This document shows, in pieces, positions 24,559 to 36,413 of a stretch of 64,000 nt of DNA. Position 1 is the first letter of the stretch. Each line of letters begins with the position of its first letter. Location: NCBI GenBank assembly GCA_017983615.1, contig JAGOBB010000005.1, positions 113,567-177,566 on the forward strand, given 5' to 3'. This DNA comes from Azonexus sp. GTDB taxonomy: Bacteria; Pseudomonadota; Gammaproteobacteria; Burkholderiales; Rhodocyclaceae. The position numbers and the translations under genes are program-made. A model generated the notes under the pieces. That model was not told where the DNA came from, ran no database searches, and was given only the letters and a program-made list of their open reading frames with translations.

Positions 24559-26451
24559 TCAGAGGACGACCTGAGTACCCAGCTCGACGACGCGATTGCT
24601 CGGTATTTTGAAGAATGCCGTTGCCGAACCGGCATTGCGGAACATGGCGATGAAAATCTTTTCCCGCCAGAAAGCCATTTCCGACCCAAGTCGGGGAATC
24701 AAGGTCTCGCGACCGATGAAATAGGAAGTTTCCAGCGCGTTGAACTCCAGTCCGGCGTCACCGCAAATAGCAAGCGCCGCCGGCACGTCCGGTTCGTCCT
24801 TGAAGCCGTACTGAATGACCACGCTCCAGAAATTTTCCTTCATCTGGCGCACCTCCACCCGGTCGATATCCGGCACGTAGGGCGTGTCGAAGAACTGGAC
24901 CGAGAGCAGGACGACCCGCTCGTGCAGCACCTTGTTGTGCATCAGGTTGTGCAGCATGGCGTGCGGCACGCCCTTCGGGTCAGCGTTCAGGAACACCGAA
25001 GTCCCGGCGACGCGGGTCGGCATCGACGAGCCGAGCGAGTCGAGGAACATCGACAATTCCAGGCGTTCACCGCGCAGCCGGTCGGACAGCAACTGGCGGC
25101 CGCGCTTCCAGGTCGTCATCAGGATGAAGGTCACCATCCCGGCGACCAGCGGGAACCAGCCCCCGTCGGGAATTTTCAGGACATTGGCAGTCAGGAAGAC
25201 CAGTTCGACAGCCAGGAAGCAGGAAAACAGCAGACTGGCCCGGATCCAGCCCCATTTCCAGACCTTGGCGGCAACCACCGTCGCCAGAATCGACGTGATC
25301 ACCATGTCGCCGGTTACCGCGATGCCATAGGCGGCCGCCAGATTGTTCGAGGACTTGAAGCCGAGGACAAGGATCATCACGGCGACCATCAGCCCCCAAT
25401 TGACGGCCGGCAGGTAGATCTGGCCCTGCTCTTTCTCGGAGGTGTGTTGCACCTCCATGCGCGGCACGAAGCCCAGTTGCATGGCCTGGCGGGTCACCGA
25501 AAAGGCACCGGAAATAACGGCCTGTGAGGCGATCACGGTGGCGAGCGTGGCCAGGCCGATCAGCGGGTAGAGTGCCCAGTCCGGGGCCGAACGGTAGAAG
25601 GGGTTGTCAGCCGTCGCCGGGTCGGCCAGGATGGCCGCCCCCTGGCCGAAGTAGTTGAGGACCAGCGCCGGCAGCACGAACAGGAACCAGGCCCGGGAAA
25701 TCGGCTTGCGCCCGAAGTGCCCCATGTCGGCATAGAGCGCTTCAGCGCCGGTAACCGCCAGCACGACGTTGCCCATGGCGACCAGCGACATCGCCTTGTT
25801 GGCCAACAGGAATTCGAGACCGTAGAGGGGATTGAGCGCGGTCAGGATTTCCGGATGGTGAACAATGCTGTTCAGGCCGAGCAGGGCCAGCACGCTGAAC
25901 CAGACCACCATGACCGGGCCGAAGAAGGCACCGACCACCGCCGTGCCACTCTTTTGCACGAAGAAAAGCATGAACAGGACGACGATGGTGATCGGGATCA
26001 CGAAGGCATGCAGCGCCGGCGCCCCCACCTCCAGCCCCTCGACGGCCGAAAGGACCGAGATGGCCGGGGTCACCATGCCATCGCCGTAGAACATCGCCGC
26101 ACCCAGAACGCCGACGATCATGATCCACTTGCCGTGATGCGGCTTGTCCTGGACGGTATGCAGGGCCAGCGCGATCAGCGCCATGATGCCACCCTCGCCG
26201 CGGTTGTCGGCGCGCATGATGAAGGTCACGTACTTGACCGAAACGACAATGATCAGCGCCCAGAAGAAGAGCGAGAGGCTGCCGTAGATATTGGCGGCAG
26301 TGACCGGGATCGGGTGGTTGCCGGCAAAGACTTCCTTGACCGCATACAGCGGACTGGTCCCGATATCCCCGTAGACCACGCCGAGGGCGGCCAGCGCCAG
26401 TGCGGCAAAACGTTTGCCGGTGACGTCACCGACCTGTTCATGACTGCTCAT
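24559..26451 (-). CDS. kup: potassium uptake protein Kup
   Basis: A 630-residue K+/H+ symporter of the KUP/HAK/KT family with about 12 membrane helices. LALAALGVVYGDIGTSPLYAVKEVF at the N-terminus is the family signature. ADNRGEGGIMALIALAL, GAAMFYGDGMVTPAISVLSAVEGLEV and NYFGQGAAIL follow. A soluble tail of about 150 residues ends the protein (SMPTRVAGTSVFLNADPKGVPHAMLHNL). It is normal in length (about 625). It is alone between a convergent small gene and an HDOD gene. Confidence 0.97.
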   Translation of the reverse strand: MSSHEQVGDVTGKRFAALALAALGVVYGDIGTSPLYAVKEVFAGNHPIPVTAANIYGSLSLFFWALIIVVSVKYVTFIMRADNRGEGGIMALIALALHTVQDKPHHGKWIMIVGVLGAAMFYGDGMVTPAISVLSAVEGLEVGAPALHAFVIPITIVVLFMLFFVQKSGTAVVGAFFGPVMVVWFSVLALLGLNSIVHHPEILTALNPLYGLEFLLANKAMSLVAMGNVVLAVTGAEALYADMGHFGRKPISRAWFLFVLPALVLNYFGQGAAILADPATADNPFYRSAPDWALYPLIGLATLATVIASQAVISGAFSVTRQAMQLGFVPRMEVQHTSEKEQGQIYLPAVNWGLMVAVMILVLGFKSSNNLAAAYGIAVTGDMVITSILATVVAAKVWKWGWIRASLLFSCFLAVELVFLTANVLKIPDGGWFPLVAGMVTFILMTTWKRGRQLLSDRLRGERLELSMFLDSLGSSMPTRVAGTSVFLNADPKGVPHAMLHNLMHNKVLHERVVLLSVQFFDTPYVPDIDRVEVRQMKENFWSVVIQYGFKDEPDVPAALAICGDAGLEFNALETSYFIGRETLIPRLGSEMAFWREKIFIAMFRNAGSATAFFKIPSNRVVELGTQVVL

Positions 26452-26513
26452 CGATGCTACCCCTGTCGATCCGGCGGCCTTCTGATCGGGCCGCTCGGCG
26501 TTACGTTCTTTGC

Positions 26514-27362
26514 TCAGCCGCCAAGCGCGACTTTCAGCGACTGCACTTCCTCTTCGGATTCCTCGACGATCTCGGCCAGCGTCTCGGCATCAAACAACGT
26601 GTCGAGCATCGAGGTATCGACTTCGCCGTCGAGTTCCGGATCGCGCCAGCTGGAGGTGCGGTTGGCGATCTTGTTGGCGACGTACAGAACGTCGGACAGC
26701 GTGCGGACTTCTTCGACCTCGCGATCGGTCTCGTGGTCGCGGACGGCTTCGAGCACCGATTCCGGCGAACCGAGCGCCGAAAGCAGGGCATGGCCGATGT
26801 TGTCGTGCCAGCCGACCAGTAGCGCATGCAACTCGACCTTGTCGTTGACCAGTTCCGGGAAATTGGCGGCGCGCGACATCAGGTAGAAGACGCCGAGGTC
26901 GTGCACCAGGCCGGCGAACATGGCCTCGTCACCATTGATTTTCGCCAGTTTGCGGGCCAATACACGGCAGAGCGCGGCAACGTGCGAGGTGTGTTCCCAC
27001 AGACGCTGGGAAATCCCTTCGAACGGCTGCATCTGCTTCGACTTCAGCAACTGTTCCATGGCCACGGCGAAGGAGACGGTACGCACCGCTTCCATGCCAA
27101 CCCGGACGATGGCGTTCTTGACGTCGGCGATCTCCCGACCGCTCGGATTCAGGGCCACCGAATTGGACATGCGGATGATCTTGGCGCTCATCAGCGGCTC
27201 GGCACCGACCAGCTTGCTCAGTTGCTCGACGCTGAGATTGGGGTCTTTCAGCGCGGCACGCACCTGGAAGGTGATGTCGAGAAAGGTCGGGAAGGTGATC
27301 TCGCTGCCCGAAAGGTCGCGGGCAATGTCTTCGAGAACCTTGAAGGTGACTGGGTTGGTCAT
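26514..27362 (-). CDS. HDOD-domain signalling protein
   Basis: A 282-residue cytosolic protein. The HDOD core lies at about residues 20-225 (FPTFLDITFQVRAALKDPNLSVEQLSKLVGAEPLMSAKIIRMSNS, VRVGMEAVRTVSFAVAMEQLL, LWEHTSHVAALCRVLARKLA, MFAGLVHDLGVFYL). HDOD proteins lack full HD phosphodiesterase residues and act as scaffolds in c-di-GMP, motility and stress signalling. The C-terminus is strongly acidic (EIVEESEEEVQSLK). A short spacer with a GCGCC/GGCGC hairpin (27396-27413) separates it from ssb upstream. The target is unknown. Confidence 0.88.
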   Translation of the reverse strand: MTNPVTFKVLEDIARDLSGSEITFPTFLDITFQVRAALKDPNLSVEQLSKLVGAEPLMSAKIIRMSNSVALNPSGREIADVKNAIVRVGMEAVRTVSFAVAMEQLLKSKQMQPFEGISQRLWEHTSHVAALCRVLARKLAKINGDEAMFAGLVHDLGVFYLMSRAANFPELVNDKVELHALLVGWHDNIGHALLSALGSPESVLEAVRDHETDREVEEVRTLSDVLYVANKIANRTSSWRDPELDGEVDTSMLDTLFDAETLAEIVEESEEEVQSLKVALGG

Positions 27363-27425
27363 GCTGCTTTACCTCAGATCGAAACGGAAGCGCGCCGCGC
27401 CGTCAGGCGCGACGCAGGGCCATTT

Positions 27426-27884
27426 TCAGAACGGGATGTCGTCGCCGAGATCGTCGAACGAGGGCTTCGGCTTGTTCTTGGCCGGGGCCGGCGCGTAATC
27501 GGTCGGTTCGCTGTCGTAACCGCCGCCACCGGCCGGGGCACCCATACCCTGGCGGGAACCGAGCATTTTCATTTCGTCGCCGCGGATTTCGGTGGTGTAG
27601 CGTTCCTGGCCATTCTGGTCAGTCCATTTGCGGGTACGGATGCTGCCCTCGACATAAACCTGCGAGCCCTTTTTCAGGTACTGGCCGCAGATTTCGGCCA
27701 GCTTCCCGAAAAACGAAATGCGGTGCCATTCGGTCAGTTCCTTCTTCTCGCCGGTGGCCTTGTCCTTCCAGTTTTCGCTGGTCGCTACCGTGATGTTGCA
27801 CATCGCCTCGCCGCTGGCGGTGTAACGAACTTCCGGGTCCTTGCCCAGATTGCCGACGATGATTGCCTTATTAACCGATGCCAT
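27426..27884 (-). CDS. ssb: single-stranded DNA-binding protein
   Basis: A 152-residue SSB. The OB fold occupies residues 1-110 ([65 protein letters not shown]). A Gly/Pro-rich linker follows, and the acidic tip DDLGDDIPF is the docking site for replication and repair proteins. It is directly downstream of the MFS gene (9-base gap) and close to uvrA, the classic ssb/uvrA neighbourhood of beta/gammaproteobacteria. Confidence 0.97.
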   Translation of the reverse strand: MASVNKAIIVGNLGKDPEVRYTASGEAMCNITVATSENWKDKATGEKKELTEWHRISFFGKLAEICGQYLKKGSQVYVEGSIRTRKWTDQNGQERYTTEIRGDEMKMLGSRQGMGAPAGGGGYDSEPTDYAPAPAKNKPKPSFDDLGDDIPF

Positions 27885-27893
27885 GAATGCCCC

Positions 27894-29102
27894 CTAAGCA
27901 GTTTGTGCCGCCGCGGCAGCGATACGCCGTTGCGGAAAATTCATCGAATTCGCCACCGCCAGCCAGATCAAAACCAGTCCGGTGCAGGCGGCAAAAACAG
28001 CATTATCGCCGAAATGCTGCGCAATATATCCGCCGGCCGCGCCGCCGATGAACAGGCCCATCGCCTGCGTCGTGTTGTACACGCCAAGCGCCGCCCCCTT
28101 GGCGGCCGGCGGGGCGGTGCGCGAGACCAGCGAGGGCAGCGTCGCTTCAAGCACGTTGAAGGCGACGAAGAAGAGCAGTAACCACAGGGCCAACGACCAC
28201 AGGCTGGCATGCAGCAGGAAGAGGCCGATCTGGACGACGAGCAGCAGGCCGACGGCGGCAATGAAGATCGGCCGCATCTTGTCCTTGCGCTCTGCGGCGA
28301 TGATCGCCGGCACCATGATGGCGAACGAGACAAGCACGGCCGGCAAATAGACCTTCCAGTGGGACGCAGCTTCCAGCCCGCCATGATTGACCAGGGCGTG
28401 CGGCAGGACGACGAACATCGCCATCTGGACCATGTGCAGCACGAAGATGCCAAGATTGAGACGGAGCAGATCGGGGTCGAAAACGACGCGGCGCAGCGGC
28501 AGCTTTTCATGGCCGTGCGGCGGCGGGGCCGGCGGCACGGCCTTGAGCAGCAGCACGATGGCGGCCAGGGCCAGCACACCGGTCATGATGAACAGGCCAC
28601 CCATGCCGATCCAGCCGTAGAGGATGGGCGCGCCGACCAGCGACAGCGCGAAGACAAGGCCGATCGACGAGCCGATCATGGCCATCACCTTGGTCCGGTG
28701 CTCCTCGCGCGTCAGGTCGGCGGCCAGCGCCGTCACTGCCGCCGAGATCGCACCCATGCCCTGCAGCACGCGACCGATGATGATCCACGTCATGTCCGGC
28801 GCCCAGGCGGCGACGAAGCTGCCCAGGGCGAAGATGACCAGGCCGATGACAATGACCTGCTTGCGCCCGAAGATGTCGGAGGCGATGCCGTAGGGAATCT
28901 GGAAGATGGCCTGGGTCAGGCCATAGGCGCCAAGCGCAAAGCCGACCAGCGCCAGGTTGTCGCCGCCGGGCAGCGTCTTCGCATAGACCGAGAATACCGG
29001 CAGGATCAGGAACAGCCCAAGCATGCGCAGGGCGAAGATGGAAGCCAGCGAAGCGCCGGCTCGGCGTTCCTCGGGGCTCATGCGATCGGTTGGGGAGGAC
29101 AT
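27894..29102 (-). CDS. major facilitator superfamily transporter
   Basis: A 402-residue, 12-helix MFS protein. The N-terminal LRMLGLFLILPVFSVYAKTL and the loop 2-3 motif GIASDIFGRKQVI (the GxxxDxxGRK/R signature) are clear. Such genes lie between ssb and uvrA in many proteobacteria and are annotated as drug or sugar efflux proteins. I set the start at the ATG at 29102 (MSSPTDRMSPEERR); an upstream ATG would add about 10 unlikely residues. Substrate unknown. Confidence 0.9.
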   Translation of the reverse strand: MSSPTDRMSPEERRAGASLASIFALRMLGLFLILPVFSVYAKTLPGGDNLALVGFALGAYGLTQAIFQIPYGIASDIFGRKQVIVIGLVIFALGSFVAAWAPDMTWIIIGRVLQGMGAISAAVTALAADLTREEHRTKVMAMIGSSIGLVFALSLVGAPILYGWIGMGGLFIMTGVLALAAIVLLLKAVPPAPPPHGHEKLPLRRVVFDPDLLRLNLGIFVLHMVQMAMFVVLPHALVNHGGLEAASHWKVYLPAVLVSFAIMVPAIIAAERKDKMRPIFIAAVGLLLVVQIGLFLLHASLWSLALWLLLFFVAFNVLEATLPSLVSRTAPPAAKGAALGVYNTTQAMGLFIGGAAGGYIAQHFGDNAVFAACTGLVLIWLAVANSMNFPQRRIAAAAAQTA

Positions 29103-29177
29103 TGTGATTTGTAATTGTTGCATTGCAGCGAAGCACAAATATTAGCAGGTTTGCGCCGGCTGTCGCCGGTCGGCGAC

Positions 29178-29216
29178 GAATGCTACGGTCGGCCGAAAAA
29201 AACGGCAAAAAGCGGC
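29178..29216 (+). repeat. dispersed repeat, copy 7 (intergenic, upstream of slipin)
   Basis: GAATGCTACGGTCGGCCG is followed by an A-run, CGGC, AAAAAGCGGC. It lies in the divergent spacer between the MFS and SPFH genes, 66 bases before the SPFH start codon, so it could sit within a promoter. Confidence 0.8.
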
Positions 29217-29281
29217 TTGCCGGCGTCATTGGCGCGCAACAGGCCCGGTGCTATGCTGAAAAAAATCCGTCAGGAGGCAAC

Positions 29282-30157
29282 ATGAGCGACAACATCGAGG
29301 AACGCGCCGCCGGCGCTATTTCCGGCTGGCTGGCCCTGCCCGTCTGGCTGGTACTATTGGCCGGCGCCCTGTGGCAGGTGTTCGGCAACATCATCGTTTA
29401 CAACCGGCCGCCGGCCATCCCCGGCATCGTCCTGTTGCCGCTGCTGATTTTCCTGGCCAAGGGCTTCATCATTCTGGCGCCGAACATCGCCGCCGTGTTC
29501 ACCTTCTTCGGGCGCTACGCCGGCACCCTGCGCGACGACGGCTTTTTCTGGGTCAATCCGTTCTACCAGCGCCAGCGCATCTCGCTGCGCGTCAATAACC
29601 TGAACACGCCGACGCTGAAGGTCAACGACCGGGCCGGCAACCCGATCGAAGTCGGCGCCGTCGTCGTCTGGCGCGTCGCCGACGCCGCTCGCGCCGCCTT
29701 CGACGTGCAGGACTACGGCACCTACATCGGCATCCAGAGCGAATCGGCCGTCCGCGCCGTGGTCAGCGTCCGCTGGTACGACGGCGACGAGAACGGCCAC
29801 AACTCCCTGCGCGCCGATCTCGACAGCGTCGCCCAGGCGCTGGCCGACACCATCCAGGAACACGTCGCGCTGGCCGGGCTGGAAATCATCGAGGCGCGCA
29901 TCGCCCACCTCGCCTACGCGCCGGAAATCGCCAGCGCCATGCTCCGCCGCCAGCAGGCCGAGGCCGTCGTTTCGGCGCGCGGCCGCATTGTCGAAGGCGC
30001 TGTCAGCATGGTCCGCCTTGCTTTCGAACAACTGGAGCGCGAGAACGTCGTCAAGCTGACCGAGGCCGACCGCGTCCGCCTGGTCGGCAATCTGCTGACC
30101 GTGCTGGTCTCCGACAACGAGACACACCCGGTCATTTCGGTGGACAAGACGAGCTGA
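29282..30157 (+). CDS. SPFH/Band 7 (slipin-like) membrane protein
   Basis: A 291-residue protein. Two adjacent membrane helices lie at about residues 16-75 (LPVWLVLLAGALWQVFGNIIV, IPGIVLLPLLIFLAKGFIIL). An SPFH domain follows (AVFTFFGRYAGTLRDDGFFWVNPFYQRQRISLRVNNLN, VNDRAGNPIEVGAVVVWRVADAARAAFDV) and then a helical segment (EIASAMLRRQQAEAVVSARGRIVEGAVSMV). It is related to the eukaryotic stomatin/flotillin group and to bacterial HflK-type scaffolds. The ATG at 29282 follows GGAGGCAAC. It probably organises membrane microdomains or a protease, but no partner gene is evident besides the convergent nuclease-like gene. Confidence 0.85.
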   Translation: MSDNIEERAAGAISGWLALPVWLVLLAGALWQVFGNIIVYNRPPAIPGIVLLPLLIFLAKGFIILAPNIAAVFTFFGRYAGTLRDDGFFWVNPFYQRQRISLRVNNLNTPTLKVNDRAGNPIEVGAVVVWRVADAARAAFDVQDYGTYIGIQSESAVRAVVSVRWYDGDENGHNSLRADLDSVAQALADTIQEHVALAGLEIIEARIAHLAYAPEIASAMLRRQQAEAVVSARGRIVEGAVSMVRLAFEQLERENVVKLTEADRVRLVGNLLTVLVSDNETHPVISVDKTS

Positions 30158-30169
30158 CCCGCCAGCCGC

Positions 30170-30805
30170 TTACTTTGCCCGCACGCCCCGGCAGGCCGGG
30201 AATGCGGAACAACCCCAGAAAGATTGGCCGGCGCTTTCCCCGCGCCCAGAAATGCGGCTGATCATGGCTTTCCCACAGCTTGGACAGGCCGGCGGACCGC
30301 CGCTAGCTGACGCCCCGTCACTGTCGGTCGCCTCGCGGGCAATCATCCGGCGCAGCGATTCGGCAGGCACCAGTCGAATCGCCCGGCCGGTGGCGAAGGC
30401 CCGCGCTTCGTCGGTAAAGCTGCCCGAGGTGACGATGAAGCAACCGACCGCCCGTTCGGCTCGCATCACTGCCAAGAGCTCGCGAAGCACGCCAAGGTCG
30501 ACCTTGTTCGCCTGCCATTGCTTGCATTGCACCAGATAGCGGTCGCGGCCCAGGTACATTTCGAGATCGACGGCGCTCTCCGGGCCACGGCCGCCCCGCT
30601 CGACGACCAGATAGCCCTCCTGCCGGAAGGCAGCCGCCACCAAGCCCGCGAATTCACCTGCACTCATGCTTTCCAGCGCACCATCCCGGGCGCCGGCTGC
30701 AAGCCCGGCCGACAACTTGCGCCGGCGCAGGCGAAAGATTCCGGCCAGCATCGTCATCGCACCGTGCAGCGCATTGTCGAGCCAGGACTGTTGTCGGCGG
30801 GCCAT
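30170..30805 (-). CDS. Mrr-like restriction endonuclease domain plus topoisomerase zinc finger
   Basis: A 211-residue protein. The PD-(D/E)XK Mrr-type core lies at about residues 45-140: FAGLVAAAFRQEGYLVVERGG, then an acidic residue in AVDLEMYLGRDRYLVQCKQW (the D...QxK catalytic pair), then FIVTSGSFTDEARAFA. The C-terminal CPSCG...FWGCSAFPACRG is a C4 topoisomerase-type zinc ribbon that binds DNA. I prefer the ATG at 30805, because the longer frame begins inside the dispersed repeat. Members may cut modified DNA or act in repair. No methylase partner is present. It is convergent with the SPFH gene. Confidence 0.85.
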   Translation of the reverse strand: MARRQQSWLDNALHGAMTMLAGIFRLRRRKLSAGLAAGARDGALESMSAGEFAGLVAAAFRQEGYLVVERGGRGPESAVDLEMYLGRDRYLVQCKQWQANKVDLGVLRELLAVMRAERAVGCFIVTSGSFTDEARAFATGRAIRLVPAESLRRMIAREATDSDGASASGGPPACPSCGKAMISRISGRGESAGQSFWGCSAFPACRGVRAK

Positions 30806-30884
30806 GATGGGTCGAAAAATGAAATCCAAATATTCTGATGGCAAGTCGCTCCGGCGGCAAGCGATCCTTTTCCTTTTCGGGAAA

Positions 30885-30929
30885 TGAATTTGAAAAATGG
30901 CCATTTTTTCGGGCCGACCGTAGCATTCC
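30885..30929 (-). repeat. dispersed repeat, copy 8 (intergenic, upstream of uvrA)
   Basis: On the minus strand this reads GAATGCTACGGTCGGCCCG, an A-run, TGGCC, ATTTTTCAAATTC. It is the copy closest to the inferred consensus. Its middle, AAAAATGGCCATTTTT, is a perfect 16-base palindrome. It lies in the divergent spacer about 50 bases before the uvrA start codon. Confidence 0.88.
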
Positions 30930-30979
30930 GGTCGAGCTTGCTATAGTTCCCCCTTCCCCGAACACAGAAACCAAAAGCG

Positions 30980-33801
<2,822 letters not shown>

Positions 33802-33805
<4 letters not shown>

Positions 33806-34176
33806 GCGACGCCGCCGGCTTCAAAGGCAAGAAAGGCCTGACCCGGCTGTGGAACGCGCTGGGTTACTCGCGTGATGGCATCCGCGCCGCCTGGCAGAAC
33901 GAGGCAGCCTTCCGCGAGGAAATCCTGCTTGCCGCCATCGCCCTCCCGCTCGCCTTCTACCTTGGCAAAAACGGCATCGAGCGGGCACTGATGATCGGCG
34001 CTGTGCTGCTGATCCTGATCGTCGAGATCCTCAATTCGGCGGTCGAAGCCGTCGTCGACAAAGCCTCGCCGGAAAAGCACGAACTGGCCAAACGGGCCAA
34101 GGACATGGGCAGCGCCGCCGTATTGCTGAGCCTGCTCAACGCCGCAGCCATCTGGGCCTGCCTGCTCTGGCCTTGA
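33802..34176 (+). CDS. dgkA: diacylglycerol kinase
   Basis: A 124-residue, three-helix inner-membrane kinase. [59 protein letters not shown] (catalytic Glu and ATP-site residues) and the final hydrophobic helix are as in E. coli DgkA. It phosphorylates diacylglycerol released by lipid-A or periplasmic glucan modification, recycling it to phosphatidic acid. The ATG overlaps the uvrA stop. Confidence 0.95.
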
Positions 34177-34210
34177 GCCACCGCAGCGAAGAAGCTGTCG
34201 GCGGAGCCGA

Positions 34211-35563
34211 TCAGAACAGGCGCGCGGTATACGGCTCGGCGGATTCCTTGCGGGCCTCGGTGTGTTCGCCGGCCAGCACAATCGTGTTGCGGCCAAGATG
34301 TTTGGCGTCGTAGAGCGCCTCGTCGGCCCGCTTCAGCGCGATTTCGATTGGGCATTCGCTGGCGTCGGCCAGGCCGATACTGACCGTGACCTTGACCGAA
34401 CGCCCGTCCGGCAACGCAATTTCGGTCTCGGAACAACGCAGACGCAGGCGCTCGGCCAGTTTCGCCGCATCGCCCGGGTCGATTTCGGGGAACAGGAAGG
34501 CGAATTCCTCGCCGCCGTAGCGGCAGACCAGATCGGACTGGCGCAGCGCTTCGCGGACCAGGTCGGCGAAGGTCTTCAGCACCAGGTCGCCGGCGGCATG
34601 GCCGTAGGTGTCGTTGAGTTTCTTGAAATAATCGAGGTCGGCCATCGCCACGGTAACCGGCCGCCGGTAGCGTTGTGCCCGCTGCAGTTCGACCTCGGCG
34701 ACCTGCATGAAATGGCGGCGGTTCATCAGGCCGGTCAGGCCGTCCTTGTTGGCCAACTGTTCGAGCACATGCCTGACCTGCTCGTTCTGGATCAGCAGGG
34801 CGTGCTGTTCGCGAATCGCTTCTTCGACAGCCTGGATTTCCCGCATCGCGGTCGGCGGAAATTCCGGCGCCGGCTGGACGACGCTGAGGTTGGACAGCGC
34901 CCGGTCGATCGCCTGCAACGGCTTGATCAGGTAGCTGCGGACCAGAACGACGAAAACCAGCAGGAACAACCCGAACAGCAAGAGCACCGCCATCAGCTTG
35001 TAGCGGGCCAGCTTCATAGCCTCGGTGGCGACGTTGAGGTCGCTGGTCACCAGGTCGACGCCCTGGATCGAAACGTCGTCGACCTGCGTGCCGAGGCGGG
35101 CTGCCAGGCGTTGCCATTCGTCGTAGTAGGCGGCCGGGCGCCGGTCGTCGCGCACCGACTGACGGACGATTTCGCTGAGGAATTGCTCGGTCTCGCGCGC
35201 CAGCTGGGCGGCCGGCGGATGTTCGAGGATGCTCGGGTGGCTGGCGATCAAGGTGACGACGAACATCGACTGCTGGCGCGAGGCGTGCGAATTGACGGCA
35301 AAGATGCGCTCGCCTTCCTGGCGCAACTGTTCGAGATTTCGGGCCAGCCGCTGGAAACGGATGATTTCCGGGACAGTCTGTTCTTGCAGGCGACTGGTGG
35401 CATCGATGACGCGCTGCTGGTCGTGGGCGAGCAGCACAACGGCCGCGCCGAAAATGACCAGGAAGACGGCAGCCAGCAAGGCAAACGCCCGGCTGGCCGA
35501 AAAGCCCCGCTGGCGCTTGATCACGGCGGACACCGATAGTCTTTTCCGGCCGCCCGGCGGCAA
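34211..35563 (-). CDS. diguanylate cyclase with periplasmic sensor region
   Basis: A 450-residue inner-membrane protein. Helix 1 (FALLAAVFLVIFGAAVVLLA, about 28-47) and helix 2 (LMAVLLLFGLFLLVFVVLV, about 190-208) flank a helical periplasmic sensor. A coiled segment leads to a GGDEF domain with RYGGEEFAFLFPE, the active GGEEF form, so it should make c-di-GMP from two GTP. The inhibitory RxxD site is not obvious (the DLVREALRQSDLVCRYGGEEF stretch has RQSD at the right position, so feedback inhibition is possible). It is 26 bases downstream of a periplasmic binding protein gene on the same strand, its likely signal partner. Confidence 0.9.
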   Translation of the reverse strand: MPPGGRKRLSVSAVIKRQRGFSASRAFALLAAVFLVIFGAAVVLLAHDQQRVIDATSRLQEQTVPEIIRFQRLARNLEQLRQEGERIFAVNSHASRQQSMFVVTLIASHPSILEHPPAAQLARETEQFLSEIVRQSVRDDRRPAAYYDEWQRLAARLGTQVDDVSIQGVDLVTSDLNVATEAMKLARYKLMAVLLLFGLFLLVFVVLVRSYLIKPLQAIDRALSNLSVVQPAPEFPPTAMREIQAVEEAIREQHALLIQNEQVRHVLEQLANKDGLTGLMNRRHFMQVAEVELQRAQRYRRPVTVAMADLDYFKKLNDTYGHAAGDLVLKTFADLVREALRQSDLVCRYGGEEFAFLFPEIDPGDAAKLAERLRLRCSETEIALPDGRSVKVTVSIGLADASECPIEIALKRADEALYDAKHLGRNTIVLAGEHTEARKESAEPYTARLF

Positions 35564-35588
35564 GAAGGAGCAGCAACGACAAATCGCA

Positions 35589-36341
35589 TCAACTCACCCG
35601 AAATGGCAGAAAGCGAGAATTGATCCGATCATACGTCCCATTGCGCTTGATGCGATCAAGGGCTGCATTAATTTCTTCTTTCAGTTCTGGCCGCCGGGGC
35701 GAAATGCCGAAGGCAATATCGCCAGCCAATTCAGGAATGCGCATGACGACAGGCACCAGATCGAGTTGGCGGAAGGCTTCTGATTTCTGCAGGTTGAGTG
35801 CGCTGATCATCGGCACGACGGCCGCCTGAGCGCGTCCGGCGATCAAGGGTTCGCCGAGCTCCCCGTAGGTGGAGACATCGAGCGTGGCCCAGCCTTGCCG
35901 CCGGGCATAGTATTCCTGCTCCGAACCGCCAACCACGGCGACCTTCAGCCCGGGCTGGCCTGGCTGCACGCCACGCGGGGCCAACCACAGCGACAACGAG
36001 CGGTAATGCGGCTTGGCAAAAATCAGCTTGCCCTGGCGCTCGGGGGTTTCCTGCAGCCCGACGCCGGCGATATCGGCCTTGCCTTCCGCCACGGCATCGA
36101 CCACTGCACCCTGCGTCGTTACGTCGAACAGGCATCTGACCTGCATTTCCCGACACAGGGCGCGGACGATTTCGACATTGAAGCCGGTCAGTTGCCCGCT
36201 CCGGTCGCGGTAGGAAAGCGGCGGCGCATCATCGAGCACCAGCACGCGCAGGGTCTGCCCGGAAACTGACGACTCGACACCTGCGGCCATGCCGACCTGC
36301 AGGACGAGACAAAGCAGAAGGAAGAGCAGCCGGCGAGGCAT
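35589..36341 (-). CDS. periplasmic solute-binding protein, family 3
   Basis: A 250-residue exported protein with signal MPRRLLFLLLCLVLQVGMAAG. The type 3 bacterial solute-binding fold shows LRVLVLDDAPPLSYRDRSGQLTGFNVEIVRALCREM, AVAEGKADIAGVGLQETPERQGKLIFAKPHY and the end INAALDRIKRNGTYDRINSRF. No ABC permease genes are nearby; instead it is co-transcribed with a diguanylate cyclase. It may therefore report a ligand (amino acid-like) to that cyclase rather than feed a transporter. The ATG at 36341 precedes the signal peptide; a longer in-frame start exists. Confidence 0.85.
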   Translation of the reverse strand: MPRRLLFLLLCLVLQVGMAAGVESSVSGQTLRVLVLDDAPPLSYRDRSGQLTGFNVEIVRALCREMQVRCLFDVTTQGAVVDAVAEGKADIAGVGLQETPERQGKLIFAKPHYRSLSLWLAPRGVQPGQPGLKVAVVGGSEQEYYARRQGWATLDVSTYGELGEPLIAGRAQAAVVPMISALNLQKSEAFRQLDLVPVVMRIPELAGDIAFGISPRRPELKEEINAALDRIKRNGTYDRINSRFLPFRVS

Positions 36342-36380
36342 GGCATCACATGACGCGGAAATAATTGGACAGTATAGGGG

Positions 36381-36413
36381 CATACGTCCGTATGAATTCC
36401 CTAGTCATTACCC
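36381..36413 (-). promoter_or_regulatory. palindromic promoter region of the binding protein/cyclase operon
   Basis: CATACGTCCGTATG (36381-36394) is a 6+6 inverted repeat. Next to it, CCCTAG and CTAGGG (36400-36416 region) form another. On the minus strand a CTATACT -10-like hexamer follows just downstream (36371-36377), so these palindromes sit where a regulator would bind. The factor is unknown. Confidence 0.45.

Noticed and set aside
30806-30904. Longer start for the Mrr-like gene at 30904
   Set aside because: The extra residues begin inside dispersed repeat copy 8 and are not domain-like; the ATG at 30805 is sufficient.
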